DNA from: Marinobacter sp.
GTDB lineage: Bacteria > Pseudomonadota > Gammaproteobacteria > Pseudomonadales > Oleiphilaceae
Reading direction: 5' to 3'
DNA: 64,000 nt
Assembly (NCBI GenBank): GCA_030149475.1
Contig: JASBRL010000015.1
Span: 1 to 64,000 of the forward strand
In this document: piece by piece, positions 48,578 to 57,594 of the stretch
Numbering within the stretch: the stretch's first letter is position 1
Layout of the letters: each line of letters begins with the position of its first letter
The notes under the pieces: generated by a model
Seen by the model: only the letters and a program-made list of their open reading frames with translations
The model's database searches: none
What the model was told of the DNA's origin: nothing
Program-made: the position numbers and the translations under genes

Positions 48578-48804
48578 GGTGGCTGTCTGCCAACAGGCTT
48601 TCCTGGCAGACTGTCGGACCTGACTCAAGGACGCTGATCAATTCCCGAGACGCTGACGCGCTGGTGCGGCTTCCCCGCAGGCCAGCCTGTTACTATTTCC
48701 ATTAGCGCATAATTGACAGCCGGGTGAACCCCTGCAAGCGAATACTCCCCGACATCATATACCCGGCACTGACACGGCTTTGCCGACCTACCCGGATCTA
48801 CTCC

Positions 48805-49737
48805 ATGACAACGAGCACCCCCATGCCTGCAAGACACTTTCTGACGTTGAATGACCTGACCACGGACGAGCTCTTTCTGCTACTGGATCATGCCAGCAAA
48901 CTGAAAAGAGACTGGCGACAGCGCGTCGCCAGAAACTCCCTGAAAAATCGCGTACTGGCAATGATTTTCGAAAAATCATCCACACGCACACGGGTTTCAT
49001 TTGAAGCTGGCATGACCCAGCTTGGCGGAGCCGCCCTGTTCCTGTCTCCCCGGGATACGCAACTGGGGCGTGGAGAACCGGTCGAGGACTCCTCCCGGGT
49101 AATCTCCAGCATGGTGGATGCGGTGATGATCCGGACGTTTGATCACCAACTGGTCGAACGCTTTGCCGCGATGTCCAGGGCGCCGGTCATCAATGCACTG
49201 ACTGACGACTATCATCCATGCCAGTTGCTGGCCGACATGCAGACCTACCGGGAGCATCGAGGCAGTATTCGCGGCGCAACCGTTACCTGGGTGGGCGACG
49301 GCAACAACATGTGCAATTCCTACATCAATGCCGCGGAACAGTTTGACTTTAATCTGCGCATTGCCTGTCCGGAAGGCTATGAGCCTTCCACCGAACGGCT
49401 GACAGCCGCCGGGCGCCGGGTACGCGTGATCCACGATCCGGCAGAAGCGGTCCGTGGTTCCAATCTGCTGGTCACTGATGTCTGGGCGTCCATGGGACAG
49501 GAAGATGAACAGAAAACCCGGGCCAAACGTTTTGCAGACTATCAGATCAGCCCGTCACTGGTGGCACTTGCCGATCCGGATGCCCTGTTCATGCATTGCC
49601 TGCCAGCACACCGGGGCGAGGAGATTTCCGAAGATATGCTTGAACATCGCAGTTCGGTAGTCTGGGACGAAGCCGAGAACAGGCTACATGCCCAGAAGGC
49701 ATTGCTGGAATTCCTCATACTCGGTCAACTGGATTGA
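48805..49737 (+). CDS. argF: Ornithine carbamoyltransferase
   Basis: ArgF makes citrulline from ornithine and carbamoyl phosphate. The 310-residue protein has the carbamoyl-phosphate motif [22 protein letters not shown], the [11 protein letters not shown] motif, the ornithine loop [10 protein letters not shown] (SMG) and the [10 protein letters not shown] motif. Anabolic type is inferred from length and setting, since no arc genes are nearby. I use the ATG at 48805; an ATG at 48823 is also possible. The upstream 230 bases after the repeats contain a TTGACA (48713) without a good -10. Confidence 0.95.
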   Translation: MTTSTPMPARHFLTLNDLTTDELFLLLDHASKLKRDWRQRVARNSLKNRVLAMIFEKSSTRTRVSFEAGMTQLGGAALFLSPRDTQLGRGEPVEDSSRVISSMVDAVMIRTFDHQLVERFAAMSRAPVINALTDDYHPCQLLADMQTYREHRGSIRGATVTWVGDGNNMCNSYINAAEQFDFNLRIACPEGYEPSTERLTAAGRRVRVIHDPAEAVRGSNLLVTDVWASMGQEDEQKTRAKRFADYQISPSLVALADPDALFMHCLPAHRGEEISEDMLEHRSSVVWDEAENRLHAQKALLEFLILGQLD

Positions 49738-49789
49738 CCATCAGGTGATGGCAGGGCTCAGGACGAGCAACAGTGCACGGTCGCAGCTA

Positions 49790-49816
49790 TAAAAAAAGGC
49801 CGGAAATTCCGGCCCT
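49790..49816 (-). terminator. Terminator of the two-component operon
   Basis: GGCCGGAAATTCCGGCC is a perfect 17-bp dyad. On the minus strand it is followed by seven T. It lies about 130 bases past the histidine kinase stop. On the plus strand no T-run follows, so it is not an efficient argF terminator in that direction. Confidence 0.85.
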
Positions 49817-49947
49817 GAAATGACGAATAAAACAAGGAAAGTTGCTGAAACTACAACCACAAAAGGAGTACCTTACGCCTCTGATTGTCGGTCACCAGCG
49901 CGATTATGTCCGTGGCAATTGTGTAGCAACTTTGTTACATCCCGTTG

Positions 49948-51519
49948 TCAGAGCCGAGTTCCATCCGGCTTCCTTCGAGGCCATACCAGACTGAAGCGGG
50001 CACCGCCCAACTCGCTGCTGCGACTGACAAATGCCTGCCCGCCGTGCCAGAAAAGAATTCGCCGCACAATGGACAGCCCCAGACCGTACCCACCCGACGT
50101 GCGGGTGCGGCTGTCATCGAGGCGGGCAAACGCCGTGAACACACGCTCCCAGTCCGACTCCGGAATACCCGGGCCATCGTCCTCGACGTCAACCCGACAG
50201 GTCTGCTCATCGCAATAGCAGTGAATGCTGACACGGCCGGCAGCGTAGCGCGCCGCGTTGCCCACCAGATTCTGAATGGCCCGGTGCAGATATCGCGGCT
50301 CCACATCTGACAACGCCCAGCTCTCGGACGCCTCCGGGATCACTGACTCAATGGCAACGCCGGGGTGGATCATCGACTGCTCGTCCACCACCTGACGGAC
50401 AAGTTCAGTGACCGACGCCTCCTGCAGGGAGAAGACCGGGCCACCCTGCTCAAGTCGGGCATAGGTAAGTATCTCGTCAATCAACTCGTCCAGCTCCTGA
50501 ATATCCCCGTCGATACCATCAAGCTGTTTCTGAAGAGCATCCGGGTCGTCACAGTCCTCGATCATCTGCACGCCAAACCGGATCCGGGCGACGGGTGTGC
50601 GGAGCTCGTGGGATACCGCATGAATCATTTCGCGCTGCACACCCACCAGCCTCTGGATATGCTCGGCCATGCTGTTAAACGCGAGTGCCAAACGCGTGAC
50701 CAGCGTACTGTCGCCCGCGTCCACACGTGCGGCCATGTCACCTCTGGCAATTCGCACCGCCACCGACTCAATCGATCGCAGATTCTGGTCTACGCCACGG
50801 AGCAGCAGATAGAGCGCTCCAGCCAGCACACTGCCAATAAACAGTGTCAGCAGCAGCATCACCGGCCAGGCCCAGGGACTGTACGGAGCCGCCATCCGCT
50901 GTTGCACCAGCGTGCCGTCGCGCAACCGGATCAGGACACGGCCGTCGCCGTTGTCTTCCCTGTAAAACGCGATTCCACGCTCCATGGCCCGCTCAAGAAC
51001 GGAACCCTCCGGCAACATGCCGTCTTCAGTAATGGCCCGAAGCTGCACAGAAAAAGCCGCCGATAACCCCTTTATCACGGCATCCCGATCCGCCGCCAAC
51101 ACATCACTCAGATGCTGACGAACCATCAGCGCCGTAACTTCGGACACATCACGATAAACATCACGCAGGCGCAGACTCAGCACACCGCCTTGTCCGTCCA
51201 GCATCATAACCCTCGGCCCCACCGGGGTCGGCAGGGTCACCACCTGCCCGTAACCCAGACGTTCGCGAATAACGGGGCCAACGGAAAGCATGGGCAGCGG
51301 GACGTCGTCAAAGTCATAGAGGGCTTCAAGCCAGGGGTAATGGTCCCGGGGTGCAGGGACCGAGGCCAGCCAGTGCATCACCGGCGCGGGGAACCGTTCC
51401 TGCCATGATTGAAGGCGCACCGAATTGATGCCCCAGAACAGCAACAGGCAGAGCAGGATGACGATCACCGTCAGGCCGGTCAGGCGGGCGTAGAGTTTCA
51501 GGAAAAACTTCAGAGGCAT
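49948..51519 (-). CDS. RstB-like sensor histidine kinase
   Basis: This 523-residue inner-membrane kinase has transmembrane segments at about 11-32 and 218-240. The roughly 185-residue periplasmic domain contains DHYPWLEALYDFDDVPLPML. A HAMP domain, the HisKA domain with His304 in HAVSHELRTPVARIR and an HATPase domain (NLVGNAARYA, DDGPGIP, GGYGLGLSIVRRI) follow. Its partner is the response regulator immediately upstream on the same strand. The pairing resembles RstBA, but I would not assign the name firmly. The ATG at 51519 has AGGG eight bases upstream. Confidence 0.88.
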   Translation of the reverse strand: MPLKFFLKLYARLTGLTVIVILLCLLLFWGINSVRLQSWQERFPAPVMHWLASVPAPRDHYPWLEALYDFDDVPLPMLSVGPVIRERLGYGQVVTLPTPVGPRVMMLDGQGGVLSLRLRDVYRDVSEVTALMVRQHLSDVLAADRDAVIKGLSAAFSVQLRAITEDGMLPEGSVLERAMERGIAFYREDNGDGRVLIRLRDGTLVQQRMAAPYSPWAWPVMLLLTLFIGSVLAGALYLLLRGVDQNLRSIESVAVRIARGDMAARVDAGDSTLVTRLALAFNSMAEHIQRLVGVQREMIHAVSHELRTPVARIRFGVQMIEDCDDPDALQKQLDGIDGDIQELDELIDEILTYARLEQGGPVFSLQEASVTELVRQVVDEQSMIHPGVAIESVIPEASESWALSDVEPRYLHRAIQNLVGNAARYAAGRVSIHCYCDEQTCRVDVEDDGPGIPESDWERVFTAFARLDDSRTRTSGGYGLGLSIVRRILFWHGGQAFVSRSSELGGARFSLVWPRRKPDGTRL

Positions 51520-51577
51520 TGGAGTTGCCCTGGACATGGGTGCCGGCCCGCAGGACCGGCACCACGAGCTGGCGTAA

Positions 51578-52318
51578 TCAGGCTTCCTTGACGAACAGAT
51601 AGCCCTTGCTGCGAACTGTCTTGATCCGGCGCGGGTGCACCGGGTCATCGCCTATCTTGGGCCGTATGCGGGAGACACGAACATCGATGGAGCGGTCCTG
51701 GCCGTCGTACTCGATGCCGCGCAAGGCGGTAAATATCTCTTCCCGGCTGAGAACCCGGCCGGCGCTGCTGGCCAGCAACCAGAGCAGGTCGAACTCTGCG
51801 CTGGTCAGATCGATGCTCTCATCGTTCAGCCAGGCTTCACGCATGGCACGGTCGACCACCAGATCGTTGAACTGAAGTCGTACTGGCTCTTCCGCCGCAC
51901 CGGCCTCGCCGCCATCGGTCCCATTGCCCTCGGTTACCCGGCGCAGCAATGCACGGATGCGGGCAAGCAGCACCCGCGGTTTGACCGGTTTGCTGACGTA
52001 ATCGTCAGCGCCCATCTCCAGGCCCAGCACCTGATCGAGATCATCAGTCCGGGCCGTCAGCATCAGGATTGGCCCGGTGTAGGCTGGCCGGACCCGTCGG
52101 CAGATCGACAGACCGTCTTCCCCAGGCAACATCAGGTCCAGCACCACCAGGTCCGGCTGCTCGCTCTTGATGCGTTCTACCGCGTTGCCGCCATGGGACT
52201 CCAGGGTCACCGTCAAACCGTTACTTTCAAGATACTCTCGCGTTAAATCCGCCAGTCTTTCATCGTCTTCGACAATGAGAATTCGCCATGCCTCGTTTGT
52301 TTGTTCCACGCCGTCCAT
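51578..52318 (-). CDS. RstA-like OmpR-family response regulator
   Basis: The 246-residue regulator has a receiver domain with the phosphorylated Asp61 (LVVLDLMLPGEDG), acidic pocket VEDDE, Thr in LTARTDD and Lys in VSKPVKPR. A winged-helix domain (LTSAEFDLLWLLASSAGRVL, RSIDVRVSRIRPKIGDDP, RRIKTVRSKGYLFV) follows. The GIEYDGQDRSIDVRVSRIR stretch is of the RstA kind. It precedes its kinase by 58 bases, and both diverge from olsB-olsA. A long untranslated leader with an inverted-repeat element lies upstream. Confidence 0.88.
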   Translation of the reverse strand: MDGVEQTNEAWRILIVEDDERLADLTREYLESNGLTVTLESHGGNAVERIKSEQPDLVVLDLMLPGEDGLSICRRVRPAYTGPILMLTARTDDLDQVLGLEMGADDYVSKPVKPRVLLARIRALLRRVTEGNGTDGGEAGAAEEPVRLQFNDLVVDRAMREAWLNDESIDLTSAEFDLLWLLASSAGRVLSREEIFTALRGIEYDGQDRSIDVRVSRIRPKIGDDPVHPRRIKTVRSKGYLFVKEA

Positions 52319-52327
52319 CTCTATGCC

Positions 52328-52475
52328 GGGAAGTCTCTGAAAAATGGCCAGGAAGCGAGCAGACGCGCCGGCATTCGCGACCCTTGATCACACCGTGACC
52401 GGGAGCCTGAGCCCGCCCCTCTGTCACGAATAAAGCCGGACGGACGCGCCGCATCCGGTTTTTCAGAGGCTTTCT
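52328..52475. repeat. Inverted-repeat element (family C) in the regulator leader
   Basis: AAGTCTCTGAAAAA at 52331-52344 and its near-perfect reverse complement TTTTTCAGAGGCTT at 52459-52472 bound about 148 bases. The interior holds secondary matches (GACGCGCCGGCATTCGC versus GACGCGCCGCATCCGG). It lies immediately upstream of the response-regulator start and within its probable transcript. It encodes nothing. Confidence 0.6.
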
Positions 52476-52617
52476 TATGTGCCCGTTGCTGGCCAACCTG
52501 TCGGTTATGCCGGCCCCCTGCTTATGTCCGGACCCTGCCGTTCCTTCCTGATCCGGTTTTATTTTCGAAGCTGCTGTAAATACCCGCTTCCAAGCGACAA
52601 TACAGGCTACGCCCCGT

Positions 52618-52639
52618 AACAGCAATTATACATGCTGTT
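52618..52639 (-). promoter_or_regulatory. Probable promoter of the two-component operon, with dyad
   Basis: A consensus TATAAT reads on the minus strand at 52630-52625. It is centred in the dyad AACAGC-10 bases-GCTGTT, which could bind a regulator across the -10. No good -35 is present, suggesting an activated promoter. The message would have a leader of about 300 bases containing the family C element. Confidence 0.45.
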
Positions 52640-52713
52640 CAGAAAAATACATGGGACGGACGGGCGGTTACAGTTTGTGACAGGCGTCACACCCGGACCC
52701 ATGCCACGGACTG

Positions 52714-52757
52714 CTGTCACAGGCTCGTCACGCGAACTTCATTTTGGTGTCACACCG
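52714..52757 (+). promoter_or_regulatory. Candidate PHO box array upstream of olsB
   Basis: Four direct 11-bp units read CTGTCAC-AGGC, TCGTCAC-GCGA, ACTTCAT-TTTG and GTGTCAC-ACCG. The known PhoB box is CTGTCAT-4-CTGTCAC with the same 7+4 spacing. A CATAGG -10 candidate follows at 52762-52767, eight bases after the last heptamer, and olsB starts at 52801. A TGTGAC-4-GTCACA dyad lies just upstream at 52676-52691. Confidence 0.6.
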
Positions 52758-52800
52758 GCTTCATAGGCTTGTCTGCAAATGGACACAAAGAGACAACGCC

Positions 52801-53568
52801 ATGACCACACAGTCTGCCCGTGTAGCCCGCCAGTCCCGGCGCCTTGCAACCACAGTCACCCGCCATCCGGACCTCATCGAGTCCGCCCAGCGGCTTCGAT
52901 ACGAGGTATTTTCCGAGGAATACGACTCCGACCTGGGCGCGAGCACCCCCGGTATTGACGCAGACCGGTTTGATGCCTTTTGTGACCACCTGATCGTCAC
53001 CGATTCGGAAACCGGTGACCTGGTCGCTACCACTCGTGTGCTGCACCAGCATGACGCACGACAGGCGGGCGGGTTCTACTCACAGGGTGAATTCGACCTC
53101 AGTTGCCTTCAGCAGAATGCCGGTACGTTCGCCGAACTGGGTCGCACCTGCGTTCACCCGGACTATCGCAATGGGGCGACCATCAGCCTGCTCTGGGGCG
53201 CGGTGGCTGAATACCTGGTTGCAAGGCAAGTCGATTATCTGATTGGTTGCGCAAGTATCAGCATGGCGGATGGTGGTCACAAAGCCTGGCGTATAGCCAC
53301 CCAACTCCAGCGCGAGTATCTGACCGGAGAAGCCTTTCGGGTCCTGCCCCGCCGCGCACTGCCACACCTTGCCCTGCCGGTTACAGACAACCGCCTGGTC
53401 GCCGTTCCGGCCCTGATCAAAGCGTACATGCGGCTGGGGGCGCGAGTCTGCGGCGCTCCCTGCTGGGACCCCGAATTCCGCTGCGCTGATCTGCTGGTGA
53501 TGCTGGAAGTCAGTCAGCTTGCTGACCGCTACAGCCGTCATTTCATGCCCAAGACACGACCGGAGTAG
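52801..53568 (+). CDS. olsB: L-ornithine N-alpha-acyltransferase OlsB
   Basis: OlsB transfers a 3-hydroxyacyl group from acyl carrier protein to ornithine, giving lyso-ornithine lipid, a phosphorus-free membrane lipid precursor. The 255-residue protein has the GNAT-like acyltransferase fold of this family: IESAQRLRYEVFSEEYDSDL, DHLIVTDSETGDLVATTRVL, ELGRTCVHPDYRNGATISLL and YLIGCASISM. The ATG at 52801 has AAAGAGA upstream. The next gene, four bases on, encodes the second enzyme of the pathway. A PHO box-like array lies 43 bases upstream. Confidence 0.9.
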   Translation: MTTQSARVARQSRRLATTVTRHPDLIESAQRLRYEVFSEEYDSDLGASTPGIDADRFDAFCDHLIVTDSETGDLVATTRVLHQHDARQAGGFYSQGEFDLSCLQQNAGTFAELGRTCVHPDYRNGATISLLWGAVAEYLVARQVDYLIGCASISMADGGHKAWRIATQLQREYLTGEAFRVLPRRALPHLALPVTDNRLVAVPALIKAYMRLGARVCGAPCWDPEFRCADLLVMLEVSQLADRYSRHFMPKTRPE

Positions 53569-53571
53569 GCC

Positions 53572-54366
53572 ATGCAGACCCTTCGCCTGATCACTCGCCT
53601 TGGCCTGTTCGGACTGTGCCTGCTGCTAATCGCCCTGGTGGCCATCGCAGTCAGGACTATCGAATACCTGGGCAGGCGCCCGCTGGACAGAACGCCCTGG
53701 GCACGCCTCTGCTTTGGTGGCGCCGCTCGCGGTCTGGGATTTCGGGTTCAACAGGAAGGCGCCATCGCCCGGGGCCCCGTGTTGTTTGTCAGTAATCACG
53801 TGTCCTGGGCAGACATTCCGGTTCTCGGAGGCATTGCACCACTGCGATTTCTGTCTAAAGCGGAGGTAGCGCGCTGGCCGCTGATTGGCTGGCTTGCAAC
53901 GCAGGCCGGAACGCTGTTTATCCGCCGGGGTAGCGGTCGCGCAGGTGAGAGCTGCAGCGAGATCAGTCGGGCACTGAACCAGTCCCAGTCGGTACTGATT
54001 TTTCCAGAGGGCACAACCACCGTTGGCCTGACCGTACTGCCTTTCCACAGTCGCCTGCTGCAGTCAGCCGTCGACAGCGGCGTGATGATTCAGCCGATCA
54101 CCATCGGTTATCGACGCGCCGGCCAGCCCGATCACCTGGCGCCGTTCGTTGGCGACGATGACTTTCAGCGCCACTTGTGGCGCTTGCTGGAACAGCCTCC
54201 GACTTTGGTGTCGCTGATCTTCCACGAACCGGTAGCGGTGAACCCGGACACCGATCTTCGCCAGCTATGCACAACCTTACAAACGACGGTTGGCGACGGG
54301 CTGCGCCGGATTCACCGATCCGGGCCGACGGCGGCCAACTCCTCGTCCGTTGCTTCCCTGACCTGA
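53572..54366 (+). CDS. olsA: Lyso-ornithine lipid O-acyltransferase OlsA
   Basis: OlsA acylates the hydroxyl of lyso-ornithine lipid to complete ornithine lipid. The 264-residue membrane protein has an N-terminal transmembrane segment at about 9-30 and the PlsC acyltransferase motifs NHVSWAD (HX4D), the FIRRGSGRA block and FPEGTTT. On sequence alone a 1-acylglycerol-3-phosphate acyltransferase is possible; pairing with olsB, three bases away, decides it. The last 55 bases overlap the 3' end of slyD on the other strand. Confidence 0.88.
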   Translation: MQTLRLITRLGLFGLCLLLIALVAIAVRTIEYLGRRPLDRTPWARLCFGGAARGLGFRVQQEGAIARGPVLFVSNHVSWADIPVLGGIAPLRFLSKAEVARWPLIGWLATQAGTLFIRRGSGRAGESCSEISRALNQSQSVLIFPEGTTTVGLTVLPFHSRLLQSAVDSGVMIQPITIGYRRAGQPDHLAPFVGDDDFQRHLWRLLEQPPTLVSLIFHEPVAVNPDTDLRQLCTTLQTTVGDGLRRIHRSGPTAANSSSVASLT

Positions 54367-54770
54367 ATAATGTCCAGATCAAAATAGAGCGTGAAACCCG
54401 CCAGCGGGTGGTTGGCATCCACCCGCACCAGCTTGCCATCAATACCCACCACCTGGACGATCTGTGCCTCGGCGCCAGTATTGGTCTGGAACTTCATACC
54501 GACCCGCAGATCCTCGACACCCTCGAAGGCGGACCGCGGCACTGTCCGAACCAGTTCGGAATCGTGCTCTCCATAGGCCATCTCCGGCGGCACCGTGACC
54601 TCCAGACAATCACCAGGCCCCCGGCCCTTTACCGCCTCCTGAATCCCCTGGATGACACCTCCGGAACCCTGCAGGAAGGTGAGTGGTTCGCCACCTTCAG
54701 AGGTATCTATCACCTCGCCCGCACGATTCTTCAGGCGATAGTGAACCGTATAGACAGTTGGTCGTTGCAT
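54312..54770 (-). CDS. FKBP-type peptidyl-prolyl isomerase, SlyD-like
   Basis: The 152-residue cytosolic protein has the split FKBP fold with insert-in-flap: VHYRLKNRAGEVIDTS, PLTFLQGSGGVIQGIQEAV and YGEHDSELVRTVPRSAF, then HPLAGFTLYFDLDIIQV. It catalyses proline isomerisation and acts as a chaperone. The metal-binding His/Cys tail of E. coli SlyD is absent. The ATG overlaps the upstream stop by one base (TGATG), so it is translated with the acetyl-CoA hydrolase gene. Confidence 0.9.
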   Translation of the reverse strand: MQRPTVYTVHYRLKNRAGEVIDTSEGGEPLTFLQGSGGVIQGIQEAVKGRGPGDCLEVTVPPEMAYGEHDSELVRTVPRSAFEGVEDLRVGMKFQTNTGAEAQIVQVVGIDGKLVRVDANHPLAGFTLYFDLDIIQVREATDEELAAVGPDR

Positions 54771-56962
54771 CAGTCAGGTGTGTCCTGTGAGTCAATCTGG
54801 CGCAGGGCCTGGACCAGCAGACGCCGGTCCAGACGGTCCCGCAGGCAGGTTGGCTGTTCCAGCCCCATACGCGCCAGCAGTGGTTGCAGTGTGTCATCGA
54901 CGGCCGGCGCGCGCAGCGCGGACCATACGGTGGTCAGTTTACCACGGCGGGTTGCCGTTGCAGCTTTCAAACGGGTCAGCGCCTTGCCCAGAGTCAGTTC
55001 TGTGTCGGTAAAATCACAGCCGAACGGGAACGCCGGAAACAGGCCTTGACCCGCCTCCGCCATCACCCGCTGCACCGCCGCCGGCGTATTCTCGCACCAC
55101 TGCGGCGGCAACCGGAAATCAGCGGCAACCTTACCCGCGCGCTGAGCCTGCTTGAGCAGCCCCGGCTGGAACCGTGAATCCGCAATCCGGATCAGGGCCA
55201 GATAGACCGCCTCGTCCGACTGGCTGCGCAGATCGGCAATACCGTATTCGGTAATCACAATATCCCGCAGATGACGCGGAATGGTGCAATGACCGTAGCT
55301 GAACACAATATTGGAAACCGTTTTACCGCCGGTTTCCCGGGTGCTTCGCAGCGTCAGGATGGAATGGGCATCAGGCAGTTCGTGCGCCATCGCCACGAAG
55401 TTGTACTGCCCCCCGACACCACTCACCACCCGACCATCGTCCAGGCCGTCCGACACGGCGGTCCCGCTGAGGGTATACATCATGGTGGAGTTTACAAACC
55501 GGCTCGCCCGACGCTGGGCCACTTTAAGTTTCTGGTCGCCGAAACGGTGATCGTAGAGGTGATTGACAAAGTTGACACTGGTCATACAAAGCTGTGCCTG
55601 TTGCTCTGGCTTCAGATCTCTCAGCGCCTGATAGAAATCCGCGGACCCCAGGTAAAAGCCACCGTGTATGAGCACGCCACCCTTCAGCCGATCCCCCAGA
55701 GCCAGCATTTCCAGGCGCTCACGAGCTTCCGGTTGGTCCAGGTCCGGGTCCAGGGTCTGATCGTCCACGACCAGCCGGCCACCACGAAACGTTACCCGGT
55801 CGTTGAGAATGCCGTAGCGCTGCAGCCAGTTCACATCGCGCGCCCGCAGAGGCGAGTCGATCCATTCCGCCGACCGCAGGGTGTCGAGGGTGTCCAGCGT
55901 GATGTCCGGCCCTATGCGACCCTCATTGATCAGAGTCTGCAACCCCACATGGTCATAGACGCTGCGTTTCAGCACACCCGCTTTCCACAGGTGTACGAAG
56001 CCGTCCACCAGCATCTCGCTGCAACCGTACAATCCTTCCCGGAACGGCTCGACGCCGCCACTGCGAGCTGTTACCGGGAAGCGTGCGGTCACATCAAGCA
56101 CCGCGTGCATCCGCTGCCAGTCGTCATTGCGCGTGTGCCGCAGGATAGTGCTGTGTACCAGCGCCGCCCCGAGCGAACCAATACCCACCTGCAATGTTCC
56201 ACCATCTCTGAGCAACGTGCTGGCGTAAAAGCCGATCAGATGATCCGCCGGGCTGATCGACATCTGTGGTACGGAAAACAGCGGGTAGTCATCCTGCGGA
56301 CGGCTCAGTACAAAGTCGAAGGTGGTGCTGGCTACCGCTGCGTCACGCCCCAGATAAGGCAAAAACCGGTTGAGTTCGGCAACAAGCGCCACCGGCTGAC
56401 CGAGCTCAGAGGCCGCCTGAATAGCGGGAATCAAGTCCAGCGTCAGGTCGGGGTTACAGCTAAGACTGACCGTATCCTCAGAACCGTCCGGCGCCGGCGC
56501 CACCATCTGCGCAATGACGTTGACCCCCTGGGCCAGCAGGTCACGTACGGCATGCGTGTAGTTACTGCAGACGTAATTCTGTTGCTGGGTCCGATTGTGG
56601 AGAAAGCTGCCCGCCCTGAAAAAGAACTCGGACACCCTGACATTGTCCGGCAATTTTTCCGCCGCCACGTCCACCGCGTAGTCAAGCTCCGGAATGTCGC
56701 CGTAAAGTCGTTGGGTAAACGGTTCGAGGAACCGCCGTTCCAGCGACGATCCACCCTTTGGCGCCAACATCGAAATAGCCGTCACAATATGGAGACGGAG
56801 GCTCGGGTCCCCGCAGGCACGCCGGTAGAGGGCGTTCACCAGTCGTATGGGCTTTCCCAGTCCAAGCGGCAAGCCAACGGTAATCTCCCGCCCCACCCTG
56901 GCGATAATCGCATCCACACAGGCTTCGGGATCGGACAGGCGTGAGGGGGAATCCGGCAACAT
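54770..56962 (-). CDS. Acetyl-CoA hydrolase/transferase family protein
   Basis: This 730-residue protein belongs to the acetyl-CoA hydrolase/CoA-transferase group. The transferase fold is suggested by GGTLQVGIGSLGAALVHSTI and the C-terminal half by VSGVGGQYNFVAMAHELPDA, RSTRETGGKTVSNIVFSYGH and VITEYGIADLRSQSDEAVYL. It is longer than the 430-500-residue acetate CoA-transferases, with extra N- and C-terminal regions. The substrate is uncertain. The ATG at 56962 has AGGAG ten bases upstream; a longer frame starting at 57052 lacks this. slyD is coupled downstream. Confidence 0.85.
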   Translation of the reverse strand: MLPDSPSRLSDPEACVDAIIARVGREITVGLPLGLGKPIRLVNALYRRACGDPSLRLHIVTAISMLAPKGGSSLERRFLEPFTQRLYGDIPELDYAVDVAAEKLPDNVRVSEFFFRAGSFLHNRTQQQNYVCSNYTHAVRDLLAQGVNVIAQMVAPAPDGSEDTVSLSCNPDLTLDLIPAIQAASELGQPVALVAELNRFLPYLGRDAAVASTTFDFVLSRPQDDYPLFSVPQMSISPADHLIGFYASTLLRDGGTLQVGIGSLGAALVHSTILRHTRNDDWQRMHAVLDVTARFPVTARSGGVEPFREGLYGCSEMLVDGFVHLWKAGVLKRSVYDHVGLQTLINEGRIGPDITLDTLDTLRSAEWIDSPLRARDVNWLQRYGILNDRVTFRGGRLVVDDQTLDPDLDQPEARERLEMLALGDRLKGGVLIHGGFYLGSADFYQALRDLKPEQQAQLCMTSVNFVNHLYDHRFGDQKLKVAQRRASRFVNSTMMYTLSGTAVSDGLDDGRVVSGVGGQYNFVAMAHELPDAHSILTLRSTRETGGKTVSNIVFSYGHCTIPRHLRDIVITEYGIADLRSQSDEAVYLALIRIADSRFQPGLLKQAQRAGKVAADFRLPPQWCENTPAAVQRVMAEAGQGLFPAFPFGCDFTDTELTLGKALTRLKAATATRRGKLTTVWSALRAPAVDDTLQPLLARMGLEQPTCLRDRLDRRLLVQALRQIDSQDTPD

Positions 56963-57184
56963 GGACAACGCACTCCTTTGATACAGGGCCGAAAAACGTA
57001 TTTCAGACGCCAGACAAAGGGTGATGATCACACGGGAACGCCAGACAGACAATCTGAGAAGCGGGCCTTATGCAGATGCGCAGGCCTGATAAAAAGATAC
57101 AAGGTACCGCAGGTGAGCACGCCGGTGAGATCAGAAACGGCTTCAGGGGAACAACAATCGGTGGGGCGTCAGAACAGTGGAGCG

Positions 57185-57502
57185 TCAGAACTTCCACTTC
57201 AGATTGAGACAGGCGCCCTGGTCAAGCAGGGCAATGCCGTGATCTGCAATAGCCGCATCCGAGGCGTAATGGCGTCCATTGTCCTTGCCGCTGCCAAACC
57301 GCCAGCTGAGCAAACGGGAGCCCAGCGTTGTAAGCTGTTTGGCGTCGTGGCGTTCGAAATCGCCGGACATACGGTCCTGCAACTCGTAGAGGTTCTCCGG
57401 GAACTGGTCAGCCGCCACAAACGGCCGCTCGGCCGCTTCCGCGCGAACGACAAAAGCCACCATGTTCAAAACCAGCAATGCGAGAAAGAGTCGAATAATC
57501 AT
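57185..57502 (-). CDS. Small secreted hypothetical protein
   Basis: This 105-residue protein has a clear signal peptide (MIIRLFLALLVLNMVAFVVR, cleavage probably after AEA near residue 24), leaving about 80 residues. The mature part contains LYELQDRMSGDFERHDAKQL and a single cysteine near the C-terminus (GACLNLKW). No family is recognised. It stands alone between the acetyl-CoA hydrolase gene and tas. An 11-bp-phased repeat array lies about 95-160 bases upstream. Confidence 0.65.
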   Translation of the reverse strand: MIIRLFLALLVLNMVAFVVRAEAAERPFVAADQFPENLYELQDRMSGDFERHDAKQLTTLGSRLLSWRFGSGKDNGRHYASDAAIADHGIALLDQGACLNLKWKF

Positions 57503-57594
57503 AGCTGCCTGACCAAAAACTGACGGTGAAGTTTATTGAATACTCAGACTAAAGTCTAATAAACGCAGCAGATTTGACTGTGAATTCAGACACA

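Noticed and set aside
48713-48741. TTGACA upstream of argF as a promoter
   Set aside because: No acceptable -10 lies 15-19 bases downstream, so the match alone is not enough.
55271-56944. Plus-strand open frame of 557 codons opposite the acetyl-CoA hydrolase gene
   Set aside because: It is a shadow of a well-supported gene; composition is His/Arg/Gln-rich, it has no recognisable motif and no ribosome-binding site.
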